Shown here piece by piece: positions 43,397-51,908 of a stretch of DNA of 64,000 bases. The DNA is taken from NCBI RefSeq assembly GCF_003259315.1, contig NZ_QLLT01000001.1, positions 248,001 through 312,000 on the forward strand, written 5' to 3'. The position numbers and the translations under genes are program-made. Below the pieces are notes generated by a model, which worked only from the letters and a program-made list of their open reading frames with translations, was not told where the DNA came from and searched no databases. Position 1 is the stretch's first letter. Each line of letters opens with the position of its first letter. Source of the DNA: Kitasatospora sp. SolWspMP-SS2h. Lineage in GTDB: Bacteria > Actinomycetota > Actinomycetes > Streptomycetales > Streptomycetaceae.

Positions 43397-45568
43397 TCAG
43401 CCGACGCTGACGTCGTCGACCAGGAAGACGGTCGACAGGTAGGCGTCCTCCTGGCCGACGAAGGCCAGGTTGACGCTCTGGCCGCGGAAGGCGCTCAGGT
43501 CGACGGTGCGCTGCACGTAGCCGGCGGAGGCGTTGGCGTTGGAGTACGTCGCCAGGGCCTGGCCGTTGGCGGTGACCTTGAGCGTGTCGTAGGCGGTGGA
43601 GCCGGACTCCTGGGTGGTGACCTTGAGCCAGAAGGTGAGCTTGGGGCTGCCGGTGGACGGCACCGCGACGTTGTTCTGCGCCAGCGTCTCGCCGGCGGTG
43701 GAGCCGTAGCCCATCATCCAGGCGTACCAGGAGCCGCCGTGGGCCTGCTGCTGGGTGGAGTTGGTGATGTCGTCGGCGCTCTGGGTCCAGCCGGTGGCGC
43801 CCTGCTCGAAGCCGCCGTTGGTCAGCGCGTTGCCCGGGTTGGGGTTGCCGGTGGGCGAGGAGCTGGGCGAGGGGCTGGGCGAGCCGGACGGCGACGGGGT
43901 CGGGGTGCCGTTGCCCGGGTCGGGCAGGGCGGTGCCGACGCTGACGGCGGCCCACGCCTTGGAGACCAGGTACCGCTCCTGCGAGTTGGCGCCGTACAGG
44001 TCGGCGGCGGCCTGCAGGGTGGCGGTGCGGGCCGAGGAGTAGGTGGTGGTGGAGGTCATGTAGGTGGACAGGGCCCGGTACCAGACCGCGGCGGCCTTGT
44101 CCCGGCCGATGCCGTTGAAGCTGTCGCCGTTGCACGGGGTGCCGTTGTGCGGCAGGCCGCCGATGGTCTTGGCGCCGGTGCCCTCGGCGGCGAGGTAGAA
44201 GAAGTGGTTGGCGATGCCGGAGGAGTAGTGCACGTCGACCTGGCCGGCCCGGCTGCTGTAGCAGGAGAGCGAGGAGCCGTCGGCGGCCGGGTTGTCCATC
44301 CGGCGCAGGTAGCCGTTGCCCATGTGGAGCTTCTCGCCGATGTAGTAGTCGCCGGGGTCGGTGCTGTTGCCGGCGTAGAACTCGACCATGGTGCCGAAGA
44401 TGTCGCTGGTGGCCTCGTTGAGGCCGCCGGACTCGCCGGAGTAGTTCAGGTTGGCGGTGGCGGCGGTGACGCCGTGGCTCATCTCGTGGCCGGAGACGTC
44501 CAGGGCGGTCAGCGGGGTGTTGCCGTTCTGCGAGGAGCCGTCGCCGAAGGACATGCAGAAGCAGGAGTCGTCGTAGAACGCGTTCAGCAGCTGGTTGTCC
44601 ACGTGCACGTAGGCCGGGGCGCCGCGGCCGTCGTTGCGGATGCCGCTGCGGTTGAAGGTGCTCTTGTAGTAGTCCCAGGTCTTGGCCAGGCCGTAGGAGG
44701 CGTCGACGGCGGCGCTCTCGCGGCTCGAAGTGGAGCCGTTGCCCCAGGAGTTGGACGACTTGGAGAAGGTCCGGGCGTTCTGCGCGGGGTTCGACTGCGG
44801 GCTGTTGTACGAGTCGTAGACGATGGTGCCGCCGTGCGCCGCGTCGGTCAGCGTGTAGCCGCTGCCGCCCTGGCTGGTCTCGATGCTCACCTGGCCGACG
44901 TTGACGCCGTTGCCGGTGCCGGTGACGGTCTGCTCGACCTCGTACTGGTCGAGGACGGTGCCGCTGGCCGCGTCGAGCACGACCGCCTCGTGGGCGCCGG
45001 GGCCCGCGTCGCCGGTGCCGGTGACGGTGGTGCGGTAGGCCAGCACCGGCACCTTGCCGACCGCCCAGACCACCAGCTGGCTGGTGTCGAGGGCGGTGGT
45101 GCGGGCCGAGGTGACGTGCCTGGCGCTGCGCTCGGCGGTGGCCGAGGCGTCCTTGCCGGTCAGCTTCGGGGTCACGCCGGCCACCTTGACGGCGCCCTCG
45201 TGGGCCCAGGTGGTCGAGGTGGGCTTGCCGTTCGCGGCGTAGTGCACGACCAGGTCGCCGCCGACCACGGGCAGCCCGCGGTAGGTGCGGTCGTAGCGCA
45301 CGTGCCGGGCGCCGTCGTTCTCGACCAGCACGTCCTTGGGCAGCAGGCGCTCGTCCGGGCCCAGGCCCAGCGTCTTCGCCAGTGCCCCGGCCTCCTTCTC
45401 CGCCCGCTCCATGACCGCGAGGCGGCCCACGGCGGTCATCGACCGGAAGCCCGCACCGTTCGCGGTGGTACCGCTCGCCAGTGCGGGGGACTGCGAACTC
45501 GCCGCCACCACGGTGCCCAGGGTGAGGGCGGCCGCCACGGCTGCCGCCAGCGCGGTCTTGCGGTTCAT
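43397..45568 (-). CDS. secreted M4-family (thermolysin-type) metalloprotease
   Basis: 723-aa exported zinc protease. Signal peptide about 1-32 (ALTLGTVVAASSQSPALAS), FTP/PepSY propeptide to about 215, catalytic domain with HEMSH zinc motif at 361-365, third ligand Glu in GGLNEATSD (about 385), catalytic His in SSGIANHFFYL. After residue 550 comes a Pro/Ser/Thr linker and a C-terminal beta-sandwich module (NALTNGGFEQGATGWTQS to VFLVDDVSVG) like P- or CBM-type domains of secreted enzymes. GGAGG precedes the ATG. Degrades extracellular protein; autoprocessing expected. Confidence 0.94.
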   Translation of the reverse strand: MNRKTALAAAVAAALTLGTVVAASSQSPALASGTTANGAGFRSMTAVGRLAVMERAEKEAGALAKTLGLGPDERLLPKDVLVENDGARHVRYDRTYRGLPVVGGDLVVHYAANGKPTSTTWAHEGAVKVAGVTPKLTGKDASATAERSARHVTSARTTALDTSQLVVWAVGKVPVLAYRTTVTGTGDAGPGAHEAVVLDAASGTVLDQYEVEQTVTGTGNGVNVGQVSIETSQGGSGYTLTDAAHGGTIVYDSYNSPQSNPAQNARTFSKSSNSWGNGSTSSRESAAVDASYGLAKTWDYYKSTFNRSGIRNDGRGAPAYVHVDNQLLNAFYDDSCFCMSFGDGSSQNGNTPLTALDVSGHEMSHGVTAATANLNYSGESGGLNEATSDIFGTMVEFYAGNSTDPGDYYIGEKLHMGNGYLRRMDNPAADGSSLSCYSSRAGQVDVHYSSGIANHFFYLAAEGTGAKTIGGLPHNGTPCNGDSFNGIGRDKAAAVWYRALSTYMTSTTTYSSARTATLQAAADLYGANSQERYLVSKAWAAVSVGTALPDPGNGTPTPSPSGSPSPSPSSSPTGNPNPGNALTNGGFEQGATGWTQSADDITNSTQQQAHGGSWYAWMMGYGSTAGETLAQNNVAVPSTGSPKLTFWLKVTTQESGSTAYDTLKVTANGQALATYSNANASAGYVQRTVDLSAFRGQSVNLAFVGQEDAYLSTVFLVDDVSVG

Positions 45569-45760
45569 CGGGTTTCCTCCCGCCGGGCCGGGGTTGACGG
45601 GGGACGGCCGCGGCACCGGTGGGGTGTGGTGTCGCGGCCGGGTTCGGCTCGGCGGCAGGACGCTAGGACCGCGGACCGCCCCCGCGACATGCCCCCGCCG
45701 CCCGGCAAGGGCCGGTCAAGGGTGCGCCGGTCCGCGCCCCAGGGGCGCCCCGGCGGGCGG

Positions 45761-46777
45761 TCAGCGGGCCACCCGGAAGCCGATGTTGCCGCTGGAGCTG
45801 TCCGGGGTGTTCGAGGAGCGGGCGGACAGCCGGTAGCGGTTGCAGTAGGAGGCGTGGCACATGTGGGAGCCGCCGCGCATCACCCGGGCGGGGCCGGTGG
45901 GCGGGCCGAGCGGGTCCCGGCGGGTGGCGGGGGTGTCGGGGCGGTGGTGGTCGGGGCTGAACCGGTCGGCGCACCACTCCCAGACGTTGCCGAGCACGTT
46001 GTACAGGCCGTGCCCGTTGGGGCGGTAGGAGCGGACGGGGGCGGTGGAGCGGTGCCGGCCGGTGTGGCGGATCGGGAACTCGCCCTGCCAGATGTTGAGC
46101 ATCTCCCGTCCGCCGGGGGCGAGTTCGTCGCCCCACGGGTAGCGGGTGCCGGTGCGTCCGCCGCGGGCCGCGTACTCCCACTGCGCCTCGGTGGGCAGCC
46201 GGGTGCCGGACCAGGCGCAGTACGCCTGCGCGTCGTTCCAGGAGACGTGCACCACGGGGTGCTGCTGGCGGGCGGCGAAACCGCTGCCGGGGCCCTCGGG
46301 GGTGCGCCAGCCGGCCCCCTCGACGGCCCGCCACCACGGGGTGGCGGCGACCGGCGGGGAGGCGGCGCGCAGCCGGTCGGTGAGGAAGCCCTCGAAGACG
46401 AAGCTGGAGCCGAAGCGCTCGGCGTCGGTCACGTACCCGGTCTCCCGGACGAAGGACGCGAACTCGGCGTTGGTGACGGTGGTCGCGGCGATCGCGAACG
46501 GCCCGAGCCGCACCTCGCGCACCGGCCCCTCGCCGTCCGCCGGGATGCCGTCCGGGTCCTGCCCGCCCATCAGGAACGTCCCGCCGGGCAGTTCCAGCAG
46601 CCCGCGGGCGGCGCGCACCGCGGCGGGGGACGGTGCGGGCGGCTCGGCGGCTGCGGGCGGCTCGGCGGCGGCGGAGGGCTCGGCGGCGGTGGAGGGCTCG
46701 GCGGCGGTGGGCGACAGGGTCAGGACGGGCAGGCCGAGGTCGGTGGGCTCGTGTCCGGGGGTGCAGCAGGAGAGCAT
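45761..46777 (-). CDS. formylglycine-generating enzyme (SUMF1 family)
   Basis: 338-aa copper-dependent oxidase that converts the Cys of a sulfatase C-x-P-x-R motif to formylglycine. FGE-sulfatase domain from about residue 60: LPGGTFLMGGQDPDG, HPVVHVSWNDAQAYCAW, LPTEAQWEYAARGG, NVLGNVWEWCADRF. The copper-binding catalytic pair is Cys307 and Cys312 in MCHASYCNRYR, so it should be an active FGE and not a paralogue lacking these. The N-terminus has AAEPSAAAEPPAAAEPPAP repeats. Next to a sulfatase with the target motif. Confidence 0.95.
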   Translation of the reverse strand: MLSCCTPGHEPTDLGLPVLTLSPTAAEPSTAAEPSAAAEPPAAAEPPAPSPAAVRAARGLLELPGGTFLMGGQDPDGIPADGEGPVREVRLGPFAIAATTVTNAEFASFVRETGYVTDAERFGSSFVFEGFLTDRLRAASPPVAATPWWRAVEGAGWRTPEGPGSGFAARQQHPVVHVSWNDAQAYCAWSGTRLPTEAQWEYAARGGRTGTRYPWGDELAPGGREMLNIWQGEFPIRHTGRHRSTAPVRSYRPNGHGLYNVLGNVWEWCADRFSPDHHRPDTPATRRDPLGPPTGPARVMRGGSHMCHASYCNRYRLSARSSNTPDSSSGNIGFRVAR

Positions 46778-46797
46778 GGCGGCCTCTTCGGTGCGGG

Positions 46798-46849
46798 AGT
46801 TCGGGTGGTTCGGATGGTTCAGGTGGTTCGGGTGGCTCGGGTGGTTCGG
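46798..46849. repeat. 9-bp GTGGTTCGG tandem repeat upstream of FGE gene
   Basis: Six units close to GTGGTTCGG in the gap between the sulfatase and FGE genes, matching the unit in front of thyX at 26371-26412. Confidence 0.8.
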
Positions 46850-46928
46850 AGTGCGGGGACGTGGGGCCCGGCCGGTCGCCGTGGGGGGCGACCGGCCGGG
46901 GTTGCGGGGAAGCGGTGCGGCCGTGCGG

Positions 46929-48392
46929 TCAGGCGCTGCGGTCGGCGGCGAGGGCCGCCGCGAGGGCCGGGACGCCGAGCGCCTTCTCCTGGGCCGGGGT
47001 GGCCTGGTACAGCTTGTTGACCAGCTGGTAGGGGTCGGCGTTCAGGTCGTAGTACTCGCGGAAGGCGATCTCGCCGGTGCCGACGGGCAGGCCGTTCGCA
47101 TCGGTGTGCAGCTTGTAGTACTCGGTGTACTGCTTGTCCTTGCCGAGGTACGAGGCCCAGGTGTGCGGCCGCCCGTCCTGGTGGGCGCCCTGCTCCCAGA
47201 ACTCGACCAGCAGGTGGTCGCGGCTGTACGCGCCGAGCAGCGAGTGGCCGTCGACCGCCCAGTCGGGGGTGATCCCGGCGGCCTGGAGGACGGTCGGGGC
47301 GATGTCGATGTTGGCCACGATCCGGTTGTCGGCGGGGCTGCCCGCGCCGAGGCCGCCGGCCGGCCAGGACAGGTAGAACGGCACCTCGACCGAGGGCAGG
47401 TAGGGCACCGACTTCTTCGACCAGCCGTGGTCGGCCCAGGTGTAGCCGTTGTCGCCGAGGTAGATCACCAGGGTGTTCTGGAGCTGTCCGAGCGCGGCCA
47501 GCTTGTCGTGGATGGCCTGTACGGCGTCGTCCACCGAGAGCAGGGTGCGCAGTTGGCGGGCGCGCAGCTGCCGGGCGGTGGCGAGGGTGGCCGTCCCGTT
47601 CTGGATCCACTCGGGCTTGTCGCTGCGGTCGGCCTCGTCGACGGACGGGCGGCCGTCCCAGGCCGGGACGGGCGTGTCGGCGTACTTGGGCTCGGGCGTG
47701 TTGGGCTCGTGCGAGGCCTTCGGCGCGACGAACGCGAACCACGGGCGCGCGTCGGTGGCGGCCTTGTCGAGGAAGGCGAGCGCGTGGTCGCGGATCACCG
47801 AGGTCGAGTAGCCGGGGATGGTGCGCACGGTGCCGTTGTCGTTGTACTGGCCGTTGTTGTAGACCACCGGCGCGGACAGCAGCCACTCGTCGAAGTGCGG
47901 CGGGTTGTCGGCCGGGTGCCAGGCGTTCAGGTACTTGCCGAACAGGCCGGTGCGGTAGCCGGCCTGGTGCAGCGCCCGCTGGATGGTGTGCTGCTGGTCG
48001 AGGTTGTACGGGTGTCCGTTGTCGCGGACGCCGTGGTGGTGCGCGTACTGGCCGCTGAAGATCGAGGAGCGGGACGGCGCGCACAGCGGCGTGGTGACGT
48101 GCCCGGCGGTGAACCGGACGCCGTGGCCGACCAGCCAGTCCACCGTCCTGGGGGTGGCCCACTCGGTCTGCTTGGGCTGGTCGTCGGTGAGGATCACCAG
48201 GATGTTCGGCCGGGTGCCCGGTGCGGCGCCGGGCTCGGTGGCGGCGGCGGCCGCGGTGGCGGGTGGGGTACCCAGGGCCAGGGGCAGGGCGGTCGCGGCG
48301 GCGACCGATACCGCGCCGGCCAGGAAGCCGCGGCGGTCCACCTTCGGTGCGGCCTTCGGTTCGTCGCGCGGAGGTTCGGTGTTCCGGCTCAT
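46929..48392 (-). CDS. Tat-exported type I sulfatase
   Basis: 487-aa arylsulfatase-family enzyme. Tat signal with VDRRGFLAG (Arg20-Arg21) and a hydrophobic stretch to about residue 50. Metal Asp pair ILVILTDDQ (70-71). The formylglycine target CAPSR starts at Cys104 in TTPLCAPSRSS, the sequence recognised by FGE. Later IYLGDNGYTWADHGW holds further metal ligands. Hydrolyses sulfate esters outside the membrane; natural substrate unknown. Upstream of and in the same direction as the FGE gene, which must modify it in the cytoplasm before Tat export. Confidence 0.94.
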   Translation of the reverse strand: MSRNTEPPRDEPKAAPKVDRRGFLAGAVSVAAATALPLALGTPPATAAAAATEPGAAPGTRPNILVILTDDQPKQTEWATPRTVDWLVGHGVRFTAGHVTTPLCAPSRSSIFSGQYAHHHGVRDNGHPYNLDQQHTIQRALHQAGYRTGLFGKYLNAWHPADNPPHFDEWLLSAPVVYNNGQYNDNGTVRTIPGYSTSVIRDHALAFLDKAATDARPWFAFVAPKASHEPNTPEPKYADTPVPAWDGRPSVDEADRSDKPEWIQNGTATLATARQLRARQLRTLLSVDDAVQAIHDKLAALGQLQNTLVIYLGDNGYTWADHGWSKKSVPYLPSVEVPFYLSWPAGGLGAGSPADNRIVANIDIAPTVLQAAGITPDWAVDGHSLLGAYSRDHLLVEFWEQGAHQDGRPHTWASYLGKDKQYTEYYKLHTDANGLPVGTGEIAFREYYDLNADPYQLVNKLYQATPAQEKALGVPALAAALAADRSA

Positions 48393-48602
48393 GGTGTGCG
48401 CACCCTTTCGCGGCAGGAGGAAACGTGCGGGCGGAGCGGATCGGCGGGCGTCCCCGGCCGGACGGAGCGTGCGCGGCGCTGACGGTGAACCTACGGGCGC
48501 GCGACGAGCGCCCGCAATTGGCTGCGCGCAGACAACGCACGCTGTTCACGGGCCCGTTGCAATGTTTCGCACACCTGCCGACCGGTGCCCTCGCCCGCCG
48601 CC

Positions 48603-48662
48603 CCGGAACAAGCTCCGGAAGGAGCCCCGGAAGAGGCTCCGGAAGAAGCCCCGAAAGAAGGT
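48603..48662. repeat. 12-bp tandem repeat, five units
   Basis: Five units of CCGGAA(G)(A/G)AGC(C/T) at 48603, 48615, 48627, 48639 and 48651, unusually rich in A for this genome. It lies upstream of the sulfatase promoter. Confidence 0.85.
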
Positions 48663-48709
48663 GGCATGGAGTCGCGCATCCGGGGCAATCGCTGGGTGCG
48701 GCGGAAGAA

Positions 48710-48743
48710 GGGCCCGGCCGATCCCCCCCTGTAGGCCGGGCCC
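48710..48743. terminator. 10-bp perfect hairpin
   Basis: GGGCCCGGCC (48710-48719) pairs with GGCCGGGCCC (48734-48743), 14-nt loop. It lies about 100 bp before the kinase start, so it may stop antisense transcription or form part of the leader. Confidence 0.5.
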
Positions 48744-48840
48744 CCCGCCGTGCGGCGCCGGTTCCGCGGCGCGGGGCGGTGCACGGCGGCGAGTCCGCCC
48801 GGTGCCCCGGACGCGTCCGCAACGGCATAGGCTGGGCCGC

Positions 48841-49383
48841 GTGAACGAGGTGGAGACGGTACCGGACGAGGCGGAACTGCTGCCGGAGCTGGACGGGACC
48901 GAGCGCGGGCTGGTGGTGCTGATGTGCGGGCTGCCCGGATCGGGGAAGAGCACGTACGCGCGGGCGCTGGAGCGGCGCGGGTTCGTCCGGCTGTCGATCG
49001 ACGAGGTGATCTGGGCGCGGACCGGGCGCGACGGGGGCGAGCTGGAACCGGCCGTGTACGAGCGGCTCAGGACGGCCGTGGAGCGGGAGCTGTGGGAGGA
49101 GCTGGTCGGGCTGCTGGAGGCGCGCCGCCCGGTGGTCGTCGACTACAGCTTCTGGAACCGGGAGACCCGCGACCGGTACAAGGCGCTGATCGAGGACCAC
49201 GGCTGCCGCTGGGAGTTGGTCCGGCTGCGGGCCGACCTGGAGACACTGCGCCGCCGCCTGGCCATCCGCAGCCGGCGCAGCGACGCGAACAGCGTGACCG
49301 TCCCGGACGAGACGCTGCGGCGGTACTTCGACGCCTTCCAGGAGCCGGTGGGCGAGGGCGAGCGGGTGATCGTCCAGCGCTGA
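48841..49383 (+). CDS. P-loop kinase-like ATPase
   Basis: 180-aa AAA_33/zeta-toxin-like P-loop protein. Walker A MCGLPGSGKSTYARAL (about 28-43), SIDEVIW, VVVDYSFWNRETRDRYKALI (Walker-B region) and a lid with Arg clusters RRRLAIRSRRS. These small kinases phosphorylate antibiotics, sugars or nucleosides; the substrate here is unknown. GTG at 48841 is supported by the family start; the longer open frame is antisense to the sulfatase. Confidence 0.85.
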   Translation: MNEVETVPDEAELLPELDGTERGLVVLMCGLPGSGKSTYARALERRGFVRLSIDEVIWARTGRDGGELEPAVYERLRTAVERELWEELVGLLEARRPVVVDYSFWNRETRDRYKALIEDHGCRWELVRLRADLETLRRRLAIRSRRSDANSVTVPDETLRRYFDAFQEPVGEGERVIVQR

Positions 49384-49442
49384 GGGCCGACGGGCCGGCC
49401 GGTCAGCGGGCAGGCCGATCCGCCGGTCGGCGGGCCGGCCGG

Positions 49443-50141
49443 TCAGCGGGCCAGGTCGCGGACCAGGGTGCTGCTCACCTGCGGGAGTTCGCCGTACTCG
49501 AGGTCGTCGCAGTCGACCGGGAGCTGGTGGATGACGGCGGCCAGCCGGGGCGGGAGCTTCACGTCGAGGCCGTCGTGGCACAGGGCGAGGATCTCGGCGA
49601 GCACGCCCGCCGGGAGCAGGGTGTCGCGGACGCCCAGGACGTGCTGCGGCGGGCGGGGGCGGGCGGCCAGCGCCTCGGCCTGGCGCCGCCAGACCTCGGC
49701 GTCCAGGAACTCGCCGAGGCTGCGGTGCAGCAGGCTCAGGCAGGACGCGGCGGTGTAGGAACCGCCGCCGGCCGCGAACTGCCACCAGAACTGGGCGCCC
49801 TCGCGGTGGCGGGCGGCGTGCAGCAGCGCGCCCAGGACCAGGGCGCCCTCGGGGTGGATGCGTTCGTCGTTGACGAGCAGGTCCAGCGAGGGGGCGGCGG
49901 TGGGCATCGCCAGGACCAGCGAGGTGGCCAGGTCGAGTTCGTGGGCGGCCTGGAGGTGCTCGGAGGGGAACGGGCGGGGGGCGGTGAGCAGCCGGTCCCA
50001 GGAGACGCCGGGGCCGTCCGGGCGGCTCTGGTCGTCCGGGCCGCTCCGGCTGTCCTGGCCGTCTGCGCGGTGCGGGTCGCCGGGGCGCGGGCGGGGTTCG
50101 CGGGTGGCGGGCGGGTGGAGGCTGTCCGGTCCGGCGGTCAT
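49443..50141 (-). CDS. hypothetical protein coupled to a sigma-like factor
   Basis: 232-aa protein, N-terminal 50 residues disordered and charged (Pro/Arg/Asp), then a helical, TPR-like body (HPEGALVLGALLHAARHREG, SLLHRSLGEFLDAEVWRRQA) and an acidic end. No membrane helix, so not a classical anti-sigma. ATGA overlap with the sigma-like gene shows co-translation. This gene pair is familiar in Streptomyces, but the function is unknown. Confidence 0.75.
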   Translation of the reverse strand: MTAGPDSLHPPATREPRPRPGDPHRADGQDSRSGPDDQSRPDGPGVSWDRLLTAPRPFPSEHLQAAHELDLATSLVLAMPTAAPSLDLLVNDERIHPEGALVLGALLHAARHREGAQFWWQFAAGGGSYTAASCLSLLHRSLGEFLDAEVWRRQAEALAARPRPPQHVLGVRDTLLPAGVLAEILALCHDGLDVKLPPRLAAVIHQLPVDCDDLEYGELPQVSSTLVRDLAR

Positions 50142-50698
50142 CGGCGCTCCCTGTTCCGGACGCCGAGGGCGGCGGCCAGCCGGTCGAGGGCCTGGGCGGC
50201 GGTGGAACGGACGTTGGCCTCCGTGGTGGCCAGGCAGTCGGCGATCTGCCGGTCCGTCAGGCCGAGCAGGTGGCGCAGCAGGACCACGTCGTGGCGCCGC
50301 TCCGAGAGCCCGCGCAGGGCGGCGTACAGCTGCCAGTGGTCGGCGGCGGTCTCCGGCAGGTCGCCGGCCCGCTCGGCGGCGGCCCGCACCGCGCAGACCC
50401 AGAGCGGGACGTGCGCCGGGGAGGGCGGCGGTTCGCCGTTCATCGTCCGCCGCAGCAGGGCCGCGCCGACCTCCTCCTTGAGGATCGTCCAGGCCTGGAA
50501 CGCCGGGAACTGCTCGCGCAGGATGCGCGGCCACTCCTGCCAGACCCGGCCCTTGGCGAGCTCCACCGCGCCGTGCGCCGCGCCGGGGTCGCCCAGGCGG
50601 GCGGCGGCGAAGCCGGTCCACGTCCGGTGGTGCGTGTCGCAGAATGCGTCGAACGTCAGGCGGTGCCGGTCGCCCACCGCCCGTTCGCTCTCGTTCAC
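50138..50698 (-). CDS. sigma-70 region 4-type regulator (ECF sigma-like)
   Basis: 186-aa protein with a clear region-4 helix-turn-helix at the end (RRHDVVLLRHLLGLTDRQIA, TTEANVRSTAAQALDRLAAA). The first half corresponds weakly to region 2 (FDAFCDTHHRTWTGFAAARL). It probably binds -35 elements or modulates RNA polymerase. GTG at 50698 follows GGAGGAG. Regulon unknown. Confidence 0.82.
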   Translation of the reverse strand: MNESERAVGDRHRLTFDAFCDTHHRTWTGFAAARLGDPGAAHGAVELAKGRVWQEWPRILREQFPAFQAWTILKEEVGAALLRRTMNGEPPPSPAHVPLWVCAVRAAAERAGDLPETAADHWQLYAALRGLSERRHDVVLLRHLLGLTDRQIADCLATTEANVRSTAAQALDRLAAALGVRNRERR

Positions 50699-51048
50699 GC
50701 CCCACTCCTCCCCGGCGGCACCCTGGTCGCCGCACCCTGCTCCCCGTAGCCGGACGTCGGTGCCGGTCGCCGGTACCGATCGTCAGAACTCGCTTACCCC
50801 ACAGGAACAGTAAGGCGCATCAGGTGCCGACATGGTAATCCGGCACAAGAGGTCTCCCGATCAGCCGCACGTCACCCTGCCGGACCACCAGCCTATCCGG
50901 GGCGCCGACCGGATCGGACCGACCGGTGATCGATTCCGACCGTTTCGCCCGGCTGCGCCCCGGATGCGGCCACCCCCCTTGATTCTCCGTTCGCCCGTAT
51001 GGGCATAGTGGGCGCAGCGGAGGAGTGACGGACGATCAGGGGGCGCGC
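50699..51048. other. divergent spacer, no gene seen
   Basis: 350 bp between the sigma-like gene and the methyltransferase. It has a lower-GC patch at 50770-50850 likely holding promoters. I see no ORF, repeat or clear operator. Confidence 0.5.
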
Positions 51049-51864
51049 GTGACGGACGTGAGCGGACGGACCGACGGCGTCGAGGTCAACCTCGACATCC
51101 ATCTGGCGCACTCGGCCCGGATGTACGACTTCTACCTCGGCGGGACGACCAACTTCCCCGCGGACCGGGAGGCCGCCGGCCGCGCCCTCGCCGTCTTCCC
51201 CTACGCCCGCTCCGCCGCCCGCGCCAACCGCGCCTTCATGCGCCGCTCGACCCGCCTGCTCGCCCGCTCCGGCATCCGGCAGTTCCTCGACATCGGCACC
51301 GGCATCCCCACCTCGCCCAACCTGCACGAGGTGGCCCAGCGGATCGCGCCGGACGCCGCGGTCGTCTACGCCGACAACGACCCGATCGTGCTGCTGCACG
51401 CCCAGGCCCTGCTGCGCGGCACCGAACAGGGCGTCACCGCCTACGTCCAGGGCGACGTCCGCGAGCCGGACGCGCTGCTGGAGGCCGCCGCCCGGACCCT
51501 CGACTTCGACCGGCCGGTCGCGCTCAGCATGAACGCGCTGCTGCACTTCGTCCCGGACGACGCGCACCGGATCACCGAAGGGCTCAAGGCCCGGCTGCCC
51601 CGCGGGTCCGCGCTGGTGATCAGCCACCTGACGCCCGACTTCGCCCCCGACGAGACCGCCCGGCTCATCCAGGTCTACACCGCCGCCGGCACACCGGTCG
51701 CGGCCTGCACCCGCGACCGGTTCGGCGAGTTCTTCACCGGCTGGGACCTCCTCGACCCGGGCCTGGTCGCCACCACCCGCTGGAACCCCTCCCCCGAGGA
51801 CGACACCGAGCACATCACCGACGCCGGCGCCTCCTGCTACGGCGCGGTCGCCGTCCGCCCCTGA
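51049..51864 (+). CDS. SAM-dependent methyltransferase, DUF574 family
   Basis: 271-aa methyltransferase of an actinobacterial family expanded in Streptomyces. Family opening IHLAHSARMYDFYLGGTTNF, SAM-binding FLDIGTGIPTSPNLHEVA, VVYADNDPIVLLHA with the acidic residue after strand 2, and DRPVALSMNALLHFVPDD. Substrate is unknown for the family. GTG at 51049 has AGGGGG at good spacing; GTG at 51025 is an alternative whose Shine-Dalgarno is too close. Confidence 0.9.
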   Translation: MTDVSGRTDGVEVNLDIHLAHSARMYDFYLGGTTNFPADREAAGRALAVFPYARSAARANRAFMRRSTRLLARSGIRQFLDIGTGIPTSPNLHEVAQRIAPDAAVVYADNDPIVLLHAQALLRGTEQGVTAYVQGDVREPDALLEAAARTLDFDRPVALSMNALLHFVPDDAHRITEGLKARLPRGSALVISHLTPDFAPDETARLIQVYTAAGTPVAACTRDRFGEFFTGWDLLDPGLVATTRWNPSPEDDTEHITDAGASCYGAVAVRP

Positions 51865-51908
51865 CCGGGGCGGGCCGCGGCCGGGGCGAACAGCGGCAAC
51901 GGGCAGCC

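Larger units (their letters stand above)
48393..48840. other. gene-free spacer with repeat and hairpin
   Basis: 448 bp between the divergent sulfatase and kinase genes. It holds the 12-bp repeat (48603-48662) and a hairpin (48710-48743). The sulfatase promoter should be near 48480-48560. No convincing gene: a short minus frame (MPPSFGASSGASSGAPSGAC) is just the repeat translated. Confidence 0.6.

Noticed and set aside
40403..47020. Plus-strand open frame of about 2200 codons
   Set aside because: It runs antisense across the LAL regulator, M4 protease and FGE gene, which have clear motifs. Gly/Val/Ala-rich composition is the usual shadow of high-GC genes.
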